A stretch of 25,090 nucleotides of DNA from Oligoflexia bacterium (GTDB lineage: Bacteria; Bdellovibrionota; UBA1018; CAIMNF01), in contig CAIOKW010000023.1 of NCBI GenBank assembly GCA_903858975.1, positions 1-25,090 on the forward strand, given 5' to 3'. Of this stretch, positions 7,431 to 14,745 are shown piece by piece; position 1 is the first letter of the stretch, and each line of letters starts with the position of its first letter. The notes below the pieces were generated by a model. The model made no database searches. It saw nothing but the letters and a program-made list of their open reading frames with translations, and was not told where the DNA came from. The translations under genes were made by a program, and so were the position numbers.

Positions 7431-9424
7431 GTGCTGATCTTCTCTGCAATCTTTGGAGCGGTGAGACCGTACTGGTCATAGATTTGTGCTGCCGGCGCAG
7501 AAGCACCATAGCCATTGACGCCAAACTGGAGTCCATCACGACCTGTGATCTGAGCCCACCCAAGCGTAATACCCGCTTCTATGGAAGCGACTTTTTTGCA
7601 GCTCGATGGAATCACTTGCTCTTGAATGTTAGTGGATTGTTTCAAGAAAAGTTCTAGGGATGGCATCGAAACCACTCGTGCACCGATCCCCTGATCGGCG
7701 AGTAGTTTCTGGGTATCTAAAGCCAAGCCCACTTCTGATCCGGTAGCAACCAGGATCACTTTGAAGTTTTGAGCATCAGAGAGAACGTAGCCTCCTTGAT
7801 GAAGACCGGTGGTGGAGCCCATTCGAGAAGCATCAAAGGTTTTTAATTTTTGACGACTGAGCACGAGCGCAACGGGTCCCTTTTTATGGATCATGGCGAA
7901 CTTCCAGGCCTCGCGCGCTTCGTTTGCATCCGCTGGACGAAAAGTGGTTAAACCAGGGATACCACGTAAGCTCATCAAGTGTTCCACGGGCTGGTGCGTA
8001 GGCCCGTCTTCTCCGAGTCCAATGGAGTCGTGAGTGAAAACAAAAGTCACCGGTAGGTGATTCATGGCTGCAAGGCGAATGGCGGGCTTCATGTAATCGG
8101 CAAAGCAAAAGAAGGTAGCGGTAAAGGTTCGAAGTCCACCGTGATACGCAATCCCGTTTGCAATGGCCCCCATCGCATGTTCTCTGACTCCATAATGAAT
8201 GTTTCGACCCGAGCCGCTCACGCCATCAAAAGAACCTCCGTCTTTAATGAGAGTATTCGTTGAACAAGAGAGATCAGCGTCTCCACCAAAAAAAGTGGGT
8301 ACTTGAGCGGCAATCGAGTTCAATACTTTTCCTGCAGACTCGCGAGTGGCAAAGTCTTCACCGAGATTAAATTTAATTAATTTTTCTTCGAAATCACTCG
8401 GCAGTTCATGAGTGGAGCCCATCTCGAAGATTTTTGCTTTTTCAGGGTGCGCTGCTTTCCAAGATTGAAATTTTTTATTCCAGTTTTCTTCTGCAGCGGC
8501 TCCGCATTGGCCTGCGAGATGAAAATGAGCGCTAGTTTCTTCCGGAATGAAGAAAGGTTCACTCGATTCCCAGCCCAGTGATTTCTTCGTCAGTGCAAGT
8601 TCGTCAGGGCCCAGGGGAGATCCGTGAGAGGAGCTCTTTCCTGATTTATTCGGCGAACCAAAACCAATCGTGGTTTTCAGAATGATCAAGGATGGACGAG
8701 TAGTGTCTGCTTTTGCGGCAGTGATCGCGGCATCAATCGCGGCGAGATCCGTGTTGCCATCTTTTACGGTGATCACTTGCCAACCGTAACTCTCGTATCG
8801 CATCCCTACGTTTTCGGTGAATGCAAGTGAGGTCGGACCATCCAGAGAAATATCGTTTGAATCATAAAGGTAAATCAACTTCCCGAGCTTCAAGTGTCCG
8901 GCAAGGGATGCGGCTTCAGTGGACACCCCCTCCATTAAATCCCCATCACCCACCAGGCAGTAAGTGAAGTGATCGACAATTTTTTCAACTGAAGTGTTCA
9001 AGAGGTGAGCCAGTTTTCGCTCTGCGATGGCCATTCCAACCGCATTCGCTGCACCCTGCCCGAGCGGTCCCGTGGTCGCTTCAACCCCGGGCGTTAAGCC
9101 AAATTCAGGGTGACCTGGAGTCTTGCTGCCGAGTTGGCGAAAGTTCTTAATCTCTTGAAGTGATAAATTGTAGCCATAGAGATGGAGGAGGCTGTAGGCG
9201 AGCATGCTTCCGTGGCCGGCTGAAAGAACAAAGCGATCACGGTCAAAAAATTGCGGGTTCTTCGGATTGAACTTGAGATGCTTTTGAAAAAGAACGTAGG
9301 CAAAGGGCGCAGCGCCCAGGGGTAGGCCCGGATGTCCGGAATTCGCTTTTTGAATCGCATCAATGGAAAGCGTGCGAATCGTGTTAATACAAAGCCAGTC
9401 AATTTTTTGAAAATGATTTTCCAT
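7418..9424 (-). CDS. tkt: Transketolase
   Basis: This thiamine diphosphate enzyme moves two-carbon units between sugar phosphates in the pentose phosphate pathway. The 668 residues match the family (about 660). Visible motifs are the conserved histidines in NSGHPGLPLG (about 28-37) and SAGHGSML, and the thiamine diphosphate/metal motif GDGDLMEG at 159-166 ending at the SND segment. The pyrimidine-domain region GVREHAMGAIANG and the substrate-binding DSIGLGEDGPTHQPVEH follow in the second half. I place the start at the ATG at 9424, because AAGGTG lies 9 bases upstream and the family N-terminus begins here. An open frame continues to a TTG at 9481, but that would run into the divergent exbB gene. 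It is the first gene of a unit with the GNAT and possibly the PP2C gene. Confidence 0.95.
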   Translation of the reverse strand: MENHFQKIDWLCINTIRTLSIDAIQKANSGHPGLPLGAAPFAYVLFQKHLKFNPKNPQFFDRDRFVLSAGHGSMLAYSLLHLYGYNLSLQEIKNFRQLGSKTPGHPEFGLTPGVEATTGPLGQGAANAVGMAIAERKLAHLLNTSVEKIVDHFTYCLVGDGDLMEGVSTEAASLAGHLKLGKLIYLYDSNDISLDGPTSLAFTENVGMRYESYGWQVITVKDGNTDLAAIDAAITAAKADTTRPSLIILKTTIGFGSPNKSGKSSSHGSPLGPDELALTKKSLGWESSEPFFIPEETSAHFHLAGQCGAAAEENWNKKFQSWKAAHPEKAKIFEMGSTHELPSDFEEKLIKFNLGEDFATRESAGKVLNSIAAQVPTFFGGDADLSCSTNTLIKDGGSFDGVSGSGRNIHYGVREHAMGAIANGIAYHGGLRTFTATFFCFADYMKPAIRLAAMNHLPVTFVFTHDSIGLGEDGPTHQPVEHLMSLRGIPGLTTFRPADANEAREAWKFAMIHKKGPVALVLSRQKLKTFDASRMGSTTGLHQGGYVLSDAQNFKVILVATGSEVGLALDTQKLLADQGIGARVVSMPSLELFLKQSTNIQEQVIPSSCKKVASIEAGITLGWAQITGRDGLQFGVNGYGASAPAAQIYDQYGLTAPKIAEKISTWLS

Positions 9425-9463
9425 ATATACGTTCACCTTACCATCATCTAAACTGTTTTTACT

Positions 9464-10069
9464 ATGGCGAACTGGATTCAATTTATGGGACTCGGCGCAC
9501 GCGGAGTCATGGTTATTCTCCTTCTTTTATCGATTTGGTCGGTTGCAATTATGATCGATCGCAGACAGGTTTTTAAGCGGGAACTGGGGAATGTAAAGTT
9601 TGATGAAGTGAAGAAAATCATCAACGCTAAGAACTGGGATTTATTAAAATCTTGGGCGGAATCGAATCCTTCTTTTGTTGCCGGAGCGGTACTGACCGCA
9701 ATGGCCGTCGACTCAAAAGAAAGCGAAACCATTGATCGCGCCATGCAGGGATATTTTACAGAGCAAAAATTAAAGCTCGAAAAGGGACTAAACCTTCTTG
9801 CGACTTTTGCAGCAAATGCTGCGTTTATTGGTCTTCTGGGAACCGTCATGGGGATCATCCAAAGCTTTGGAATTCTCTCCTCCCAACAGGGTTCAGCGAT
9901 GAACGCCGTGATGTTCGGTCTTGCAGAGGCGCTCGTGACTACTGCAATTGGTATTTTTGTCGCCGTTCCAGCGGCAATTGCCTATAACCATTTTGCACAA
10001 AAACTTCGAAATGCAACGCTCGAGGCGAGTGCCGTTCGAGATTATTTTATTTCGAAAGCGGTTCGATAA
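9464..10069 (+). CDS. exbB: ExbB/TolQ/MotA-family proton channel protein
   Basis: This is the inner-membrane channel subunit of an ExbB-ExbD type motor that uses proton flow to drive an outer-membrane partner. Three membrane segments are visible: about 11-31, about 112-135 and about 147-175, the last two forming the conserved MotA/TolQ/ExbB domain (FIGLLGTVMGI and later GLAEALVTTAIGI). At 201 residues it is of normal length. exbD begins one base after its stop. No tonB, tolA, tolB or pal gene is adjacent, so whether it serves TonB-like uptake, Tol-like envelope work or gliding cannot be told here. The ATG at 9464 lacks a ribosome binding site. It is 39 bases from the divergent tkt start, with TAAACT 9 bases before it. 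Confidence 0.9.
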   Translation: MANWIQFMGLGARGVMVILLLLSIWSVAIMIDRRQVFKRELGNVKFDEVKKIINAKNWDLLKSWAESNPSFVAGAVLTAMAVDSKESETIDRAMQGYFTEQKLKLEKGLNLLATFAANAAFIGLLGTVMGIIQSFGILSSQQGSAMNAVMFGLAEALVTTAIGIFVAVPAAIAYNHFAQKLRNATLEASAVRDYFISKAVR

Positions 10070-10070
10070 A

Positions 10071-10487
10071 ATGGCAGGCAAGATTCGCGGAAGCGACTCG
10101 GATGAAATGCCCGCAATTTCAGAAATTAACGTCACTCCCTTTGTGGATGTGGTGCTGGTGCTGCTGGTGATTTTTATGGTCACGGCTCCCATGCTCGTTC
10201 GGGAACAAATGAGTGTGAATTTGCCTAAAGCACAAAGTGGAGAGAAATCCGCATCTCAAGCGATCTCGATTGTAATAGATAAATTGGGTGCGGTTCAGTT
10301 GATGGAAAAACCGATCTCGATGGATCAGTTGGGCGCAGAAATTAAGAAATTATTACTCGCGAATCCAAACTCTCAGGCGGTGATCAGCGCCGACCAAGAC
10401 TCCAAGCATGGAGATGTGGTGAAGGTGATGGATCTCTTGAAGGCTTCCGGATTGACTCGTTTTGCCATCCAGATCGACCGAAAATAG
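10071..10487 (+). CDS. exbD: ExbD/TolR-family biopolymer transport protein
   Basis: This is the partner of the preceding ExbB. A short cytoplasmic N-terminus is followed by one membrane helix (about 24-42) carrying the conserved proton-conducting aspartate at position 26 in the motif INVTPFVDVVLVLLVIFM. The rest is a periplasmic domain. I chose the ATG at 10071 (138 residues, one base after the exbB stop). The frame is open farther upstream inside exbB, but those residues are unlike ExbD and the short N-terminus here is typical. The chain ends with the usual FAIQI-type strand. Confidence 0.93.
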   Translation: MAGKIRGSDSDEMPAISEINVTPFVDVVLVLLVIFMVTAPMLVREQMSVNLPKAQSGEKSASQAISIVIDKLGAVQLMEKPISMDQLGAEIKKLLLANPNSQAVISADQDSKHGDVVKVMDLLKASGLTRFAIQIDRK

Positions 10488-10490
10488 ATC

Positions 10491-10607
10491 CTAGTTTGAG
10501 CGGCTGACTTTACAGTCGGCTCCGGTGCAGGGTTTCACGCGGGCATTTTGTAGGCTAGCGGTTGCAAGGAATCCCAGGGCAAAGGTTAAGACAACAAGAT
10601 ACTTCAT
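10491..10607 (-). CDS. Tiny exported peptide (38 residues) with a C-x4-C pair
   Basis: The product has a lysine after the start, a hydrophobic core (YLVVLTFALGFLATA) and a probable signal peptidase I site near SLQNA, leaving about 16 residues with two cysteines (CTGADC). This signal-peptide pattern is the main reason to accept such a short frame. No ribosome binding site is evident before the ATG at 10607. The stop faces exbD with 3 bases between them. Function is unknown; it could be an envelope micro-protein, or, less likely, a chance frame. Confidence 0.45.
   Translation of the reverse strand: MKYLVVLTFALGFLATASLQNARVKPCTGADCKVSRSN
10502..10521. other. 8-bp hairpin just after exbD
   Basis: GGCTGACT (10502-10509), loop TTAC and AGTCGGCT (10514-10521) can pair with two G.U wobbles, 14 bases past the exbD stop. 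No T-run follows, so it is at best a weak terminator. It lies within the tiny minus-strand gene. Confidence 0.3.
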
Positions 10608-10711
10608 GCTTAGATGCAGAGCAATAAATGGGCCAAACTATTGATTCGTGATTTCAGCTATTTAGCGGGGCTGGAGCCAAAAGACACCAAGGTCGGGGGA
10701 GTAAAATGTCC

Positions 10712-10912
10712 CTACTCGGAGACGGGCTTTCCATTTTCATCAATAATATCAGTGATTTTAGAAAAGCCAGGGCTTCGCTCGGCTTTTTGGTAGTCGGAAA
10801 GGGCGGGCTCACGGACCAGGTTCCCATTCACCGAATCCTGAATCGGTGCCGCCATCGAGAGCGGCTCGAAAAGAGCAAAAGTGGATAGAATCGCGATTTG
10901 TAAAATTCTCAT
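10712..10912 (-). CDS. Small exported protein of unknown function (66 residues)
   Basis: The first 21 residues look like a signal peptide: MRI, a hydrophobic stretch (LQIAILSTFALF) and an SMA-A cleavage site, leaving about 45 polar residues. The mature part (beginning APIQDSVNG) has no cysteines and I recognise no family. A weak purine-rich site (GAGAAAG) lies about 10 bases before the ATG. It is separated by about 105 bases from both neighbours on the same strand. Confidence 0.55.
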   Translation of the reverse strand: MRILQIAILSTFALFEPLSMAAPIQDSVNGNLVREPALSDYQKAERSPGFSKITDIIDENGKPVSE

Positions 10913-10934
10913 ACGTACTACTTTCTCAGCGCTT

Positions 10935-10980
10935 CGGGGGATGAGCCCCGTCTTACGATTTTACTGGGTGCGACAGCACC
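10935..10980 (-). other. Two small hairpins between small genes
   Basis: In the 110-base gap downstream of the 66-residue FliF-tail-like gene, GGTGC-GACA-GCACC (10967-10980) and CGGGG-6 bases-CCCCG (10935-10950) can each form a 5-bp stem. Neither has a T-run. They may slow or end transcription from the upstream pair or shape the leader of the next gene. Confidence 0.25.
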
Positions 10981-11022
10981 ATGCAAATGGAAAGTGTCAG
11001 AAATGAATTTCAACGAGATTGA

Positions 11023-11223
11023 TTAAGCAGAACGCTTCTTAGTGCTGCTTTGAGAGGGAGTCCCAAGCCAGGCTTCAAAAATTCTTGATGCCTTCTTGGG
11101 ATCCTTCTCAATGATCTTCGCAATGCCCTTCGCGAGGGTGTCAATTTCCTGCCGTGTGGTTGTGGTTGGAATCGACTTCGGTGTGGTGTTTGCGGGTTGT
11201 TTCACGATTTTAAGCTGCTTCAT
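11023..11223 (-). CDS. Small protein with a FliF C-terminus-like segment
   Basis: This is a 66-residue cytoplasmic protein with a threonine/proline-rich first third and a basic tail (TKKRSA). The middle, residues 26-53, reads as a helix pair ending in EKDPKKASRIFEAWLG. That pattern (acidic/basic-DP-x-x-A-x-x-[ILV]-x-x-W-[LM]) resembles the C-terminal tail of the flagellar MS-ring protein FliF, which binds the FliG N-domain. The rest of FliF is absent. A FliG-binding role is an inference from this short likeness. Its start overlaps the 65-residue gene upstream by 14 bases, so it is probably coupled to it and shares its sigma-28-like promoter. Confidence 0.6.
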   Translation of the reverse strand: MKQLKIVKQPANTTPKSIPTTTTRQEIDTLAKGIAKIIEKDPKKASRIFEAWLGTPSQSSTKKRSA

Positions 11224-11407
11224 GATTTGAAAAGTTTTTGCGGGCGTAATCTTCTGTGCGAACTCCGTTCACTTGTTCCTCGGAGATGGGAGCCATAAAG
11301 ACTTCGTCGCCGACGAGCGAGAAAGCGAACCAGCGATCGCCAAGTTTTTGATAGAGAACATCTACATCGAGTTCTTTTACATTGGCCTTCTGATTTACAT
11401 TGCTCAT
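11210..11407 (-). CDS. Small protein of unknown function (65 residues), first gene behind sigma-28-like promoter
   Basis: No signal peptide or membrane segment is present. The centre (LYQKLGDRWFAFSLVGDEVFMAPIS broken as LYQKLGDRW at 18-26 and FAFSLVGDEVFMAPI at 27-41) suggests a small beta sheet with aromatic residues; I do not recognise a family. Translation is well supported by AGGAGG 6 bases before the ATG. It overlaps the next gene, forming a two-gene unit. The leader begins about 55 bases upstream if the sigma-28-like site is used. Confidence 0.7.
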   Translation of the reverse strand: MSNVNQKANVKELDVDVLYQKLGDRWFAFSLVGDEVFMAPISEEQVNGVRTEDYARKNFSNHEAA

Positions 11408-11469
11408 GGGATCCTCCTGGAAATGAGTTAAACGTTAGTTTTGGTGTAAGTGCCCCTCACACATAACAC

Positions 11470-11496
11470 TGATCGGCGGTGGGATTTTAAACTGAA
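11470..11496 (-). promoter_or_regulatory. Candidate sigma-28 (FliA) promoter
   Basis: On the minus strand TTCAGTTT (11496-11489), an 11-base spacer, and GCCGATCA (11477-11470) match the known FliA consensus TAAAGTTT-N11-GCCGATAA at 13 of 16 positions with exact spacing. It points toward the 65/66-residue gene pair, leaving a leader of about 55 bases with AGGAGG at its end. Match and spacing are seen; use by FliA is inferred. Confidence 0.6.
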
Positions 11497-11564
11497 TGTA
11501 AAAAAATTGCCCATTTAAGATTTTCCGGCAATCCACCGAAAGGTTCTTTAAGAGGAGACGATCC

Positions 11565-12020
11565 ATGAAGGACAACAACGAGATTATCAATTTAGACCTA
11601 TTCCGAAATCGCAAGCAGGAAGAGAAGAAGCGAAAAACGGAACGTATTTTTTTCCACAACCTAGTAGGAGTCTACGGAATGGTGGGCCCAGGAAAAATGG
11701 TGCCCGTGGATCTAGTCGACGTCAGTGATGAGGGTCTTGGAATCCAAGTTCCTTATGAATCCGCGGGTGCTTGGCCTAAGGATACGAATGGCGTTGCGAT
11801 TCGACTTTATTTTAGTACCGATAACTTTATGGAAATCTCGGTTGATGTGAAAAACACACGCCCGACGATTGATGGCGGTTACCGTTATATGCGCTATGGA
11901 TGCTCGGTGAGAGCAGACCATCGCTCATTTGAAGCGTGGACTAAATTCGTTAATTTCCTGAAAGCATTCTCAGAAGTTTCTGAGAAGGATAACGGAAATA
12001 TCAGCGTAGGATCGATCTAG
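11565..12020 (+). CDS. PilZ-domain protein (c-di-GMP receptor candidate)
   Basis: A single PilZ domain carries both c-di-GMP-binding motifs: RxxxR (RKTER, 23-27) and DxSxxG (DVSDEG, 52-57), 24 residues apart. The first 22 residues are charged and probably flexible; the domain fills about 23-135. With 151 residues and no other output domain it would act by binding a partner protein. The ribosome binding site GAGGAG lies 7 bases before the ATG. It is divergent from the sigma-28-like transcription unit and converges with a second PilZ gene after 6 bases, which together suggests a locus for motility or surface behaviour. Confidence 0.85.
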   Translation: MKDNNEIINLDLFRNRKQEEKKRKTERIFFHNLVGVYGMVGPGKMVPVDLVDVSDEGLGIQVPYESAGAWPKDTNGVAIRLYFSTDNFMEISVDVKNTRPTIDGGYRYMRYGCSVRADHRSFEAWTKFVNFLKAFSEVSEKDNGNISVGSI

Positions 12021-12038
12021 TTAAAGCTAGATGATTTT
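12015..12038. terminator. Weak hairpin between convergent PilZ genes
   Basis: ATCTAG (12015-12020), loop TTAAAG, CTAGAT (12027-12032) form a 6-bp AT-rich stem that holds the stop codons of both PilZ genes, followed on the plus strand by GATTTTTG. It may act as a weak terminator of the plus-strand gene. Confidence 0.35.
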
Positions 12039-12407
12039 TGGAAACTCTCCGAACTCGGAGAGTTGATCTACCAATTTCACTAGGGTGTCAAAGGGGCGGT
12101 GCTCATTTTTTTGAGTATCGACAAAGATGGCGCCCACTTGTTGTTGCTCTTCCTTATCCAGGTGTCTGACCACTTGGATATGGAGGGGAAGATACAGGGA
12201 TTGGTTCATGTAAAAATGAAGCTCACAGACTTCATTCTTTTCCACTTTAAATTCGCCCATGGTATCAATTTCAAAACCGATTCCAAGCTCACTGATATCA
12301 ATCACCTTGTGTCTTGCGTAGCCGAGTTTCGGTAGGCAGACGTAAAATGAAAAGCGCTCGAGGATCTCTCTTCTCTTTGCCTTACGTTTTTCAATCCAGT
12401 TTGGCAT
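12027..12407 (-). CDS. Second PilZ-domain protein, coupled to the GYF_2-like membrane protein
   Basis: This 126-residue protein is essentially one PilZ domain. RxxxR is seen at 8-12 (RKAKR) and DxSxxG at 37-42 (DISELG), again 24 residues apart, as in the neighbouring PilZ protein. A later segment with GAIFVD and a C-terminal helix is also similar in order. c-di-GMP binding is expected from the motifs but not shown. The ATG overlaps the stop of the GYF_2-like gene (TAATG), so the two are translated from one message and probably work together, the PilZ protein being cytoplasmic like the GYF_2 part of its partner. Confidence 0.82.
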   Translation of the reverse strand: MPNWIEKRKAKRREILERFSFYVCLPKLGYARHKVIDISELGIGFEIDTMGEFKVEKNEVCELHFYMNQSLYLPLHIQVVRHLDKEEQQQVGAIFVDTQKNEHRPFDTLVKLVDQLSEFGEFPKII

Positions 12408-13822
12408 TAGAGCCCCTCTCTCGTTGGAAGGCCGCTTGGAGTTTTGGGAGCTTTTGAAATCATATCCATTTTCTGATTTAAAACTTGAACCGACTGGCGC
12501 GCCTCGCTGAGCAGTTTTCCGTGTTGAATTTCAAAGGCAGCCTTATCTTGCGGCTTTTCCATGAACTCATTTTCGAGCTGAAAAAGAGCCTTCATCGATT
12601 GGTAAGCGCCTTTAACTAATTCGTAGACTTTTCCATAAAAGAACTCGTTTTGGAGTGTCTCTTTACTCCAGGTTTGGATCGTTTGATCCAACTGAGTGCT
12701 CAGTTGATTCCAGTTACCCACATTCTTCTTCCAGTTGTTTTTCAAAGCAGCCGAAGGCTTTCTTGCTTGATAAACCTTCTGAAAATCACCGCTCAGGGCG
12801 TTGAGTTGTGATGCAAGCGTCTCACTGTACTGCTTTAACTCAAGAGACTCTTTTTCTGCCCCTTGTTTAATCTTTTCGTGAAAGGCCTTCAGGCGGGTGA
12901 GGTAGGTTTCATCGCGTTCACCCCCAATGAAGAAGGTTTTCGTGATCATGAACTTAGCATTAGTTGGAATGCTGGCCGGAGCTTTAAGTTGTGGCTTGCT
13001 ACCGGGATATTGAGCGAGCAATTCCTTTACGCTCGCCTCTTGTTCAGAGGCTTCAGTCACGAACACTTGATACTGGCCTTTCGGTAAAGGCTGGCCGCCG
13101 TCGGCGAGGAATACTTCAGACTTCCCAAAGCCCTGATGAGTGCTGAGCGTGCCTTGAGCATTAAATTGAAGTCGATTCAAAAGGGTTTCAGAGTGACCCA
13201 AGAGGTAGATATCAAATTTAGTATGATGCGGAAGGTTGGTAGAAAGATAAAAGTAAGGACGATTCGGGTCGCTTGATGAAAGCGCTAGGTTAATCTTCAC
13301 GCCATTCATCGGAGCGCCCATTCGAGCGGACTCAAGCTCAAAAAGTTCATCGGGTTTTACGTCCGTTAAATTAGGAACGAGTTTAAAGAATCCAGAGAAA
13401 GCGGGAACAGCATCTGCGATCTTGGTCAGCATCGGCCTTAAGTTTGCGTGAAGCTCTTCATTAGATGTTCGGCTGAGGGCCGCGATCGTTCCGACCACTG
13501 CTCCGAAAAGGAGAATGATTCCGAAAATAGATCCTAGGATTAGTTTACTTCCCTTAAAATTGGTCTTCTTACTCATGGTTTTTTTTCCTTGAACCTCAGG
13601 GCGAGGCGCTTCTGCGGTTTGAACGGATTGACTGCGTACTTCTTTTTCTAATTCACTCACTTGAGAAAGCATTAACCAATCAGCCATGCCCTCGCACCAA
13701 ACGTAGCTCTCATCCGTGACTAGACCTATGCTTCGCTTTTCAATGACTTCAGGAATGCTAAATGGACCCTCGTGATGATCCCCTACATATACAAACCACT
13801 TTTTTTCGATTTCAGTGTTCAT
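12407..13822 (-). CDS. Membrane protein with cytoplasmic GYF_2-like domain and long periplasmic part
   Basis: Residues 8-53 match the GYF_2 (DUF4339) pattern: WFVYVGDHHEGPF with the GP(F/Y)S turn, then a G-x-[IV]-x-x-x-[ST] stretch and VWCEGMADW. A charged linker follows, then one membrane helix at about 93-117 and a periplasmic region of about 350 residues, of which the last 170 look helical or coiled. GYF-type domains bind proline-rich peptides. The stop overlaps the start of the PilZ gene. I use the ATG at 13822 (471 residues), not the upstream one at 13885, because the latter lies inside the divergent hutG-like gene and adds residues unlike the domain. The function of the periplasmic part is unknown. 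Confidence 0.75.
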   Translation of the reverse strand: MNTEIEKKWFVYVGDHHEGPFSIPEVIEKRSIGLVTDESYVWCEGMADWLMLSQVSELEKEVRSQSVQTAEAPRPEVQGKKTMSKKTNFKGSKLILGSIFGIILLFGAVVGTIAALSRTSNEELHANLRPMLTKIADAVPAFSGFFKLVPNLTDVKPDELFELESARMGAPMNGVKINLALSSSDPNRPYFYLSTNLPHHTKFDIYLLGHSETLLNRLQFNAQGTLSTHQGFGKSEVFLADGGQPLPKGQYQVFVTEASEQEASVKELLAQYPGSKPQLKAPASIPTNAKFMITKTFFIGGERDETYLTRLKAFHEKIKQGAEKESLELKQYSETLASQLNALSGDFQKVYQARKPSAALKNNWKKNVGNWNQLSTQLDQTIQTWSKETLQNEFFYGKVYELVKGAYQSMKALFQLENEFMEKPQDKAAFEIQHGKLLSEARQSVQVLNQKMDMISKAPKTPSGLPTREGL

Positions 13823-13853
13823 TTTTAGTCTATTTCCGTTCACTCTAATCCTA

Positions 13854-14732
13854 ATGGAAAAGGATTCGATAGGCAATTTTTGCAAGGGAAAGTTCGCCTC
13901 GGTGGGCTATCCGGATGAGTTGGGCGTCAAAAATGTGAACGGACGACTCGGAACACAGGCTGGTCCCGCCCGTTTTTTTGAAATTTTTAATAAGCTCAAT
14001 GGAAAAGTGGATTTGAAGCCTGCGCAGGTCGCCCATTTGATGGTCGAAATGGGCGAGGATTTAGGCGCAAACCATCAGCAGGCCACCGAAGATACTCGGT
14101 CTCTCATTGATCAGATGGATCTCACCCAAGATGCCTTGCTTGCCGTGGGTGGAGGCCATGATTATGCCTATCCTTGGCTAAAAGCTTTTGCCGAAAGTAA
14201 ACCCGAAGGCATGCGGATTGCCTGTTTGAACATCGACGCTCATTTCGATTTAAGGCCTTATAAACCCATCATGACAAGCGGATCTCCGTTTCGTCGCCTC
14301 ATTGAAGAAAAGCTTTTAAATCCAGCTCTTTTCGTAGAGTTCGGGATTCAGTCGCACTGTAATTCCGCGGTTTTATTTCAGTACGCTGAGGATCAAGGCA
14401 TGTCGGTGATTCCTTTTGAAAGCCTTCGAAATGGAAATGCGGTGGATGGATTCCGAGAGTCGCTTCAGATGCTTCATGAGAAGAGCGACCTGATTCTGAT
14501 TTCGCTTGATCTGGATGCGCTCAGTTTTGCATTCGCGCCCGGAGTCTCAGCGCCGCAGGCCGAAGGTTTCACCGCATCCGAAGTTTTCCAGATGCTCGAA
14601 ATTGCAGGGTCCGACAAAAAAGTGACGTCTCTCGGGATTTTTGAACTCGCTCCAGCATTAGACACCCAGGATTTAACATCCCGTTTAGCTGCCCAAGCGG
14701 CTTGGCACTTTTTGAGTGCAAAGCTTCAGTGA
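13854..14732 (+). CDS. hutG: Arginase-family hydrolase, formimidoylglutamase-like
   Basis: This is a ureohydrolase-fold enzyme with the dinuclear manganese ligands in place: GGGHDYAYP (His102), NIDAHFDLRP (Asp128, His130, Asp132) and SLDLDALSFAFAPGVSAP (Asp219, Asp221). The wording NIDAHFDLR, TSGSPFRR and FAPGVSAPQAEGF is closest to formimidoylglutamase, the last step of one histidine degradation route, rather than arginase or agmatinase. No other hut gene is present here, so the exact substrate is open. I use the ATG at 13854 (292 residues). An upstream ATG exists at 13815 but overlaps the GYF gene start and adds a hydrophobic leader unlike the family. There is no ribosome binding site, but TCTAAT lies 4 bases before the ATG. 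Confidence 0.78.
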   Translation: MEKDSIGNFCKGKFASVGYPDELGVKNVNGRLGTQAGPARFFEIFNKLNGKVDLKPAQVAHLMVEMGEDLGANHQQATEDTRSLIDQMDLTQDALLAVGGGHDYAYPWLKAFAESKPEGMRIACLNIDAHFDLRPYKPIMTSGSPFRRLIEEKLLNPALFVEFGIQSHCNSAVLFQYAEDQGMSVIPFESLRNGNAVDGFRESLQMLHEKSDLILISLDLDALSFAFAPGVSAPQAEGFTASEVFQMLEIAGSDKKVTSLGIFELAPALDTQDLTSRLAAQAAWHFLSAKLQ

Positions 14733-14745
14733 TACACTTTGAGGC

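Noticed and set aside
9425..9481. Longer transketolase reading frame starting at TTG 9481
   Set aside because: It would overlap the divergent exbB start, and the ATG at 9424 has AAGGTG 9 bases upstream and matches the family N-terminus.
9948..10070. Longer ExbD frame beginning inside exbB
   Set aside because: The extra 41 residues are an out-of-frame reading of exbB; the ATG at 10071 follows the exbB stop by one base and gives a typical ExbD N-terminus.
11488..11520. Possible plus-strand sigma-28 site for the PilZ gene (TAAACTGA ... GCCCATTT)
   Set aside because: The spacer is two bases too long and both boxes match poorly.
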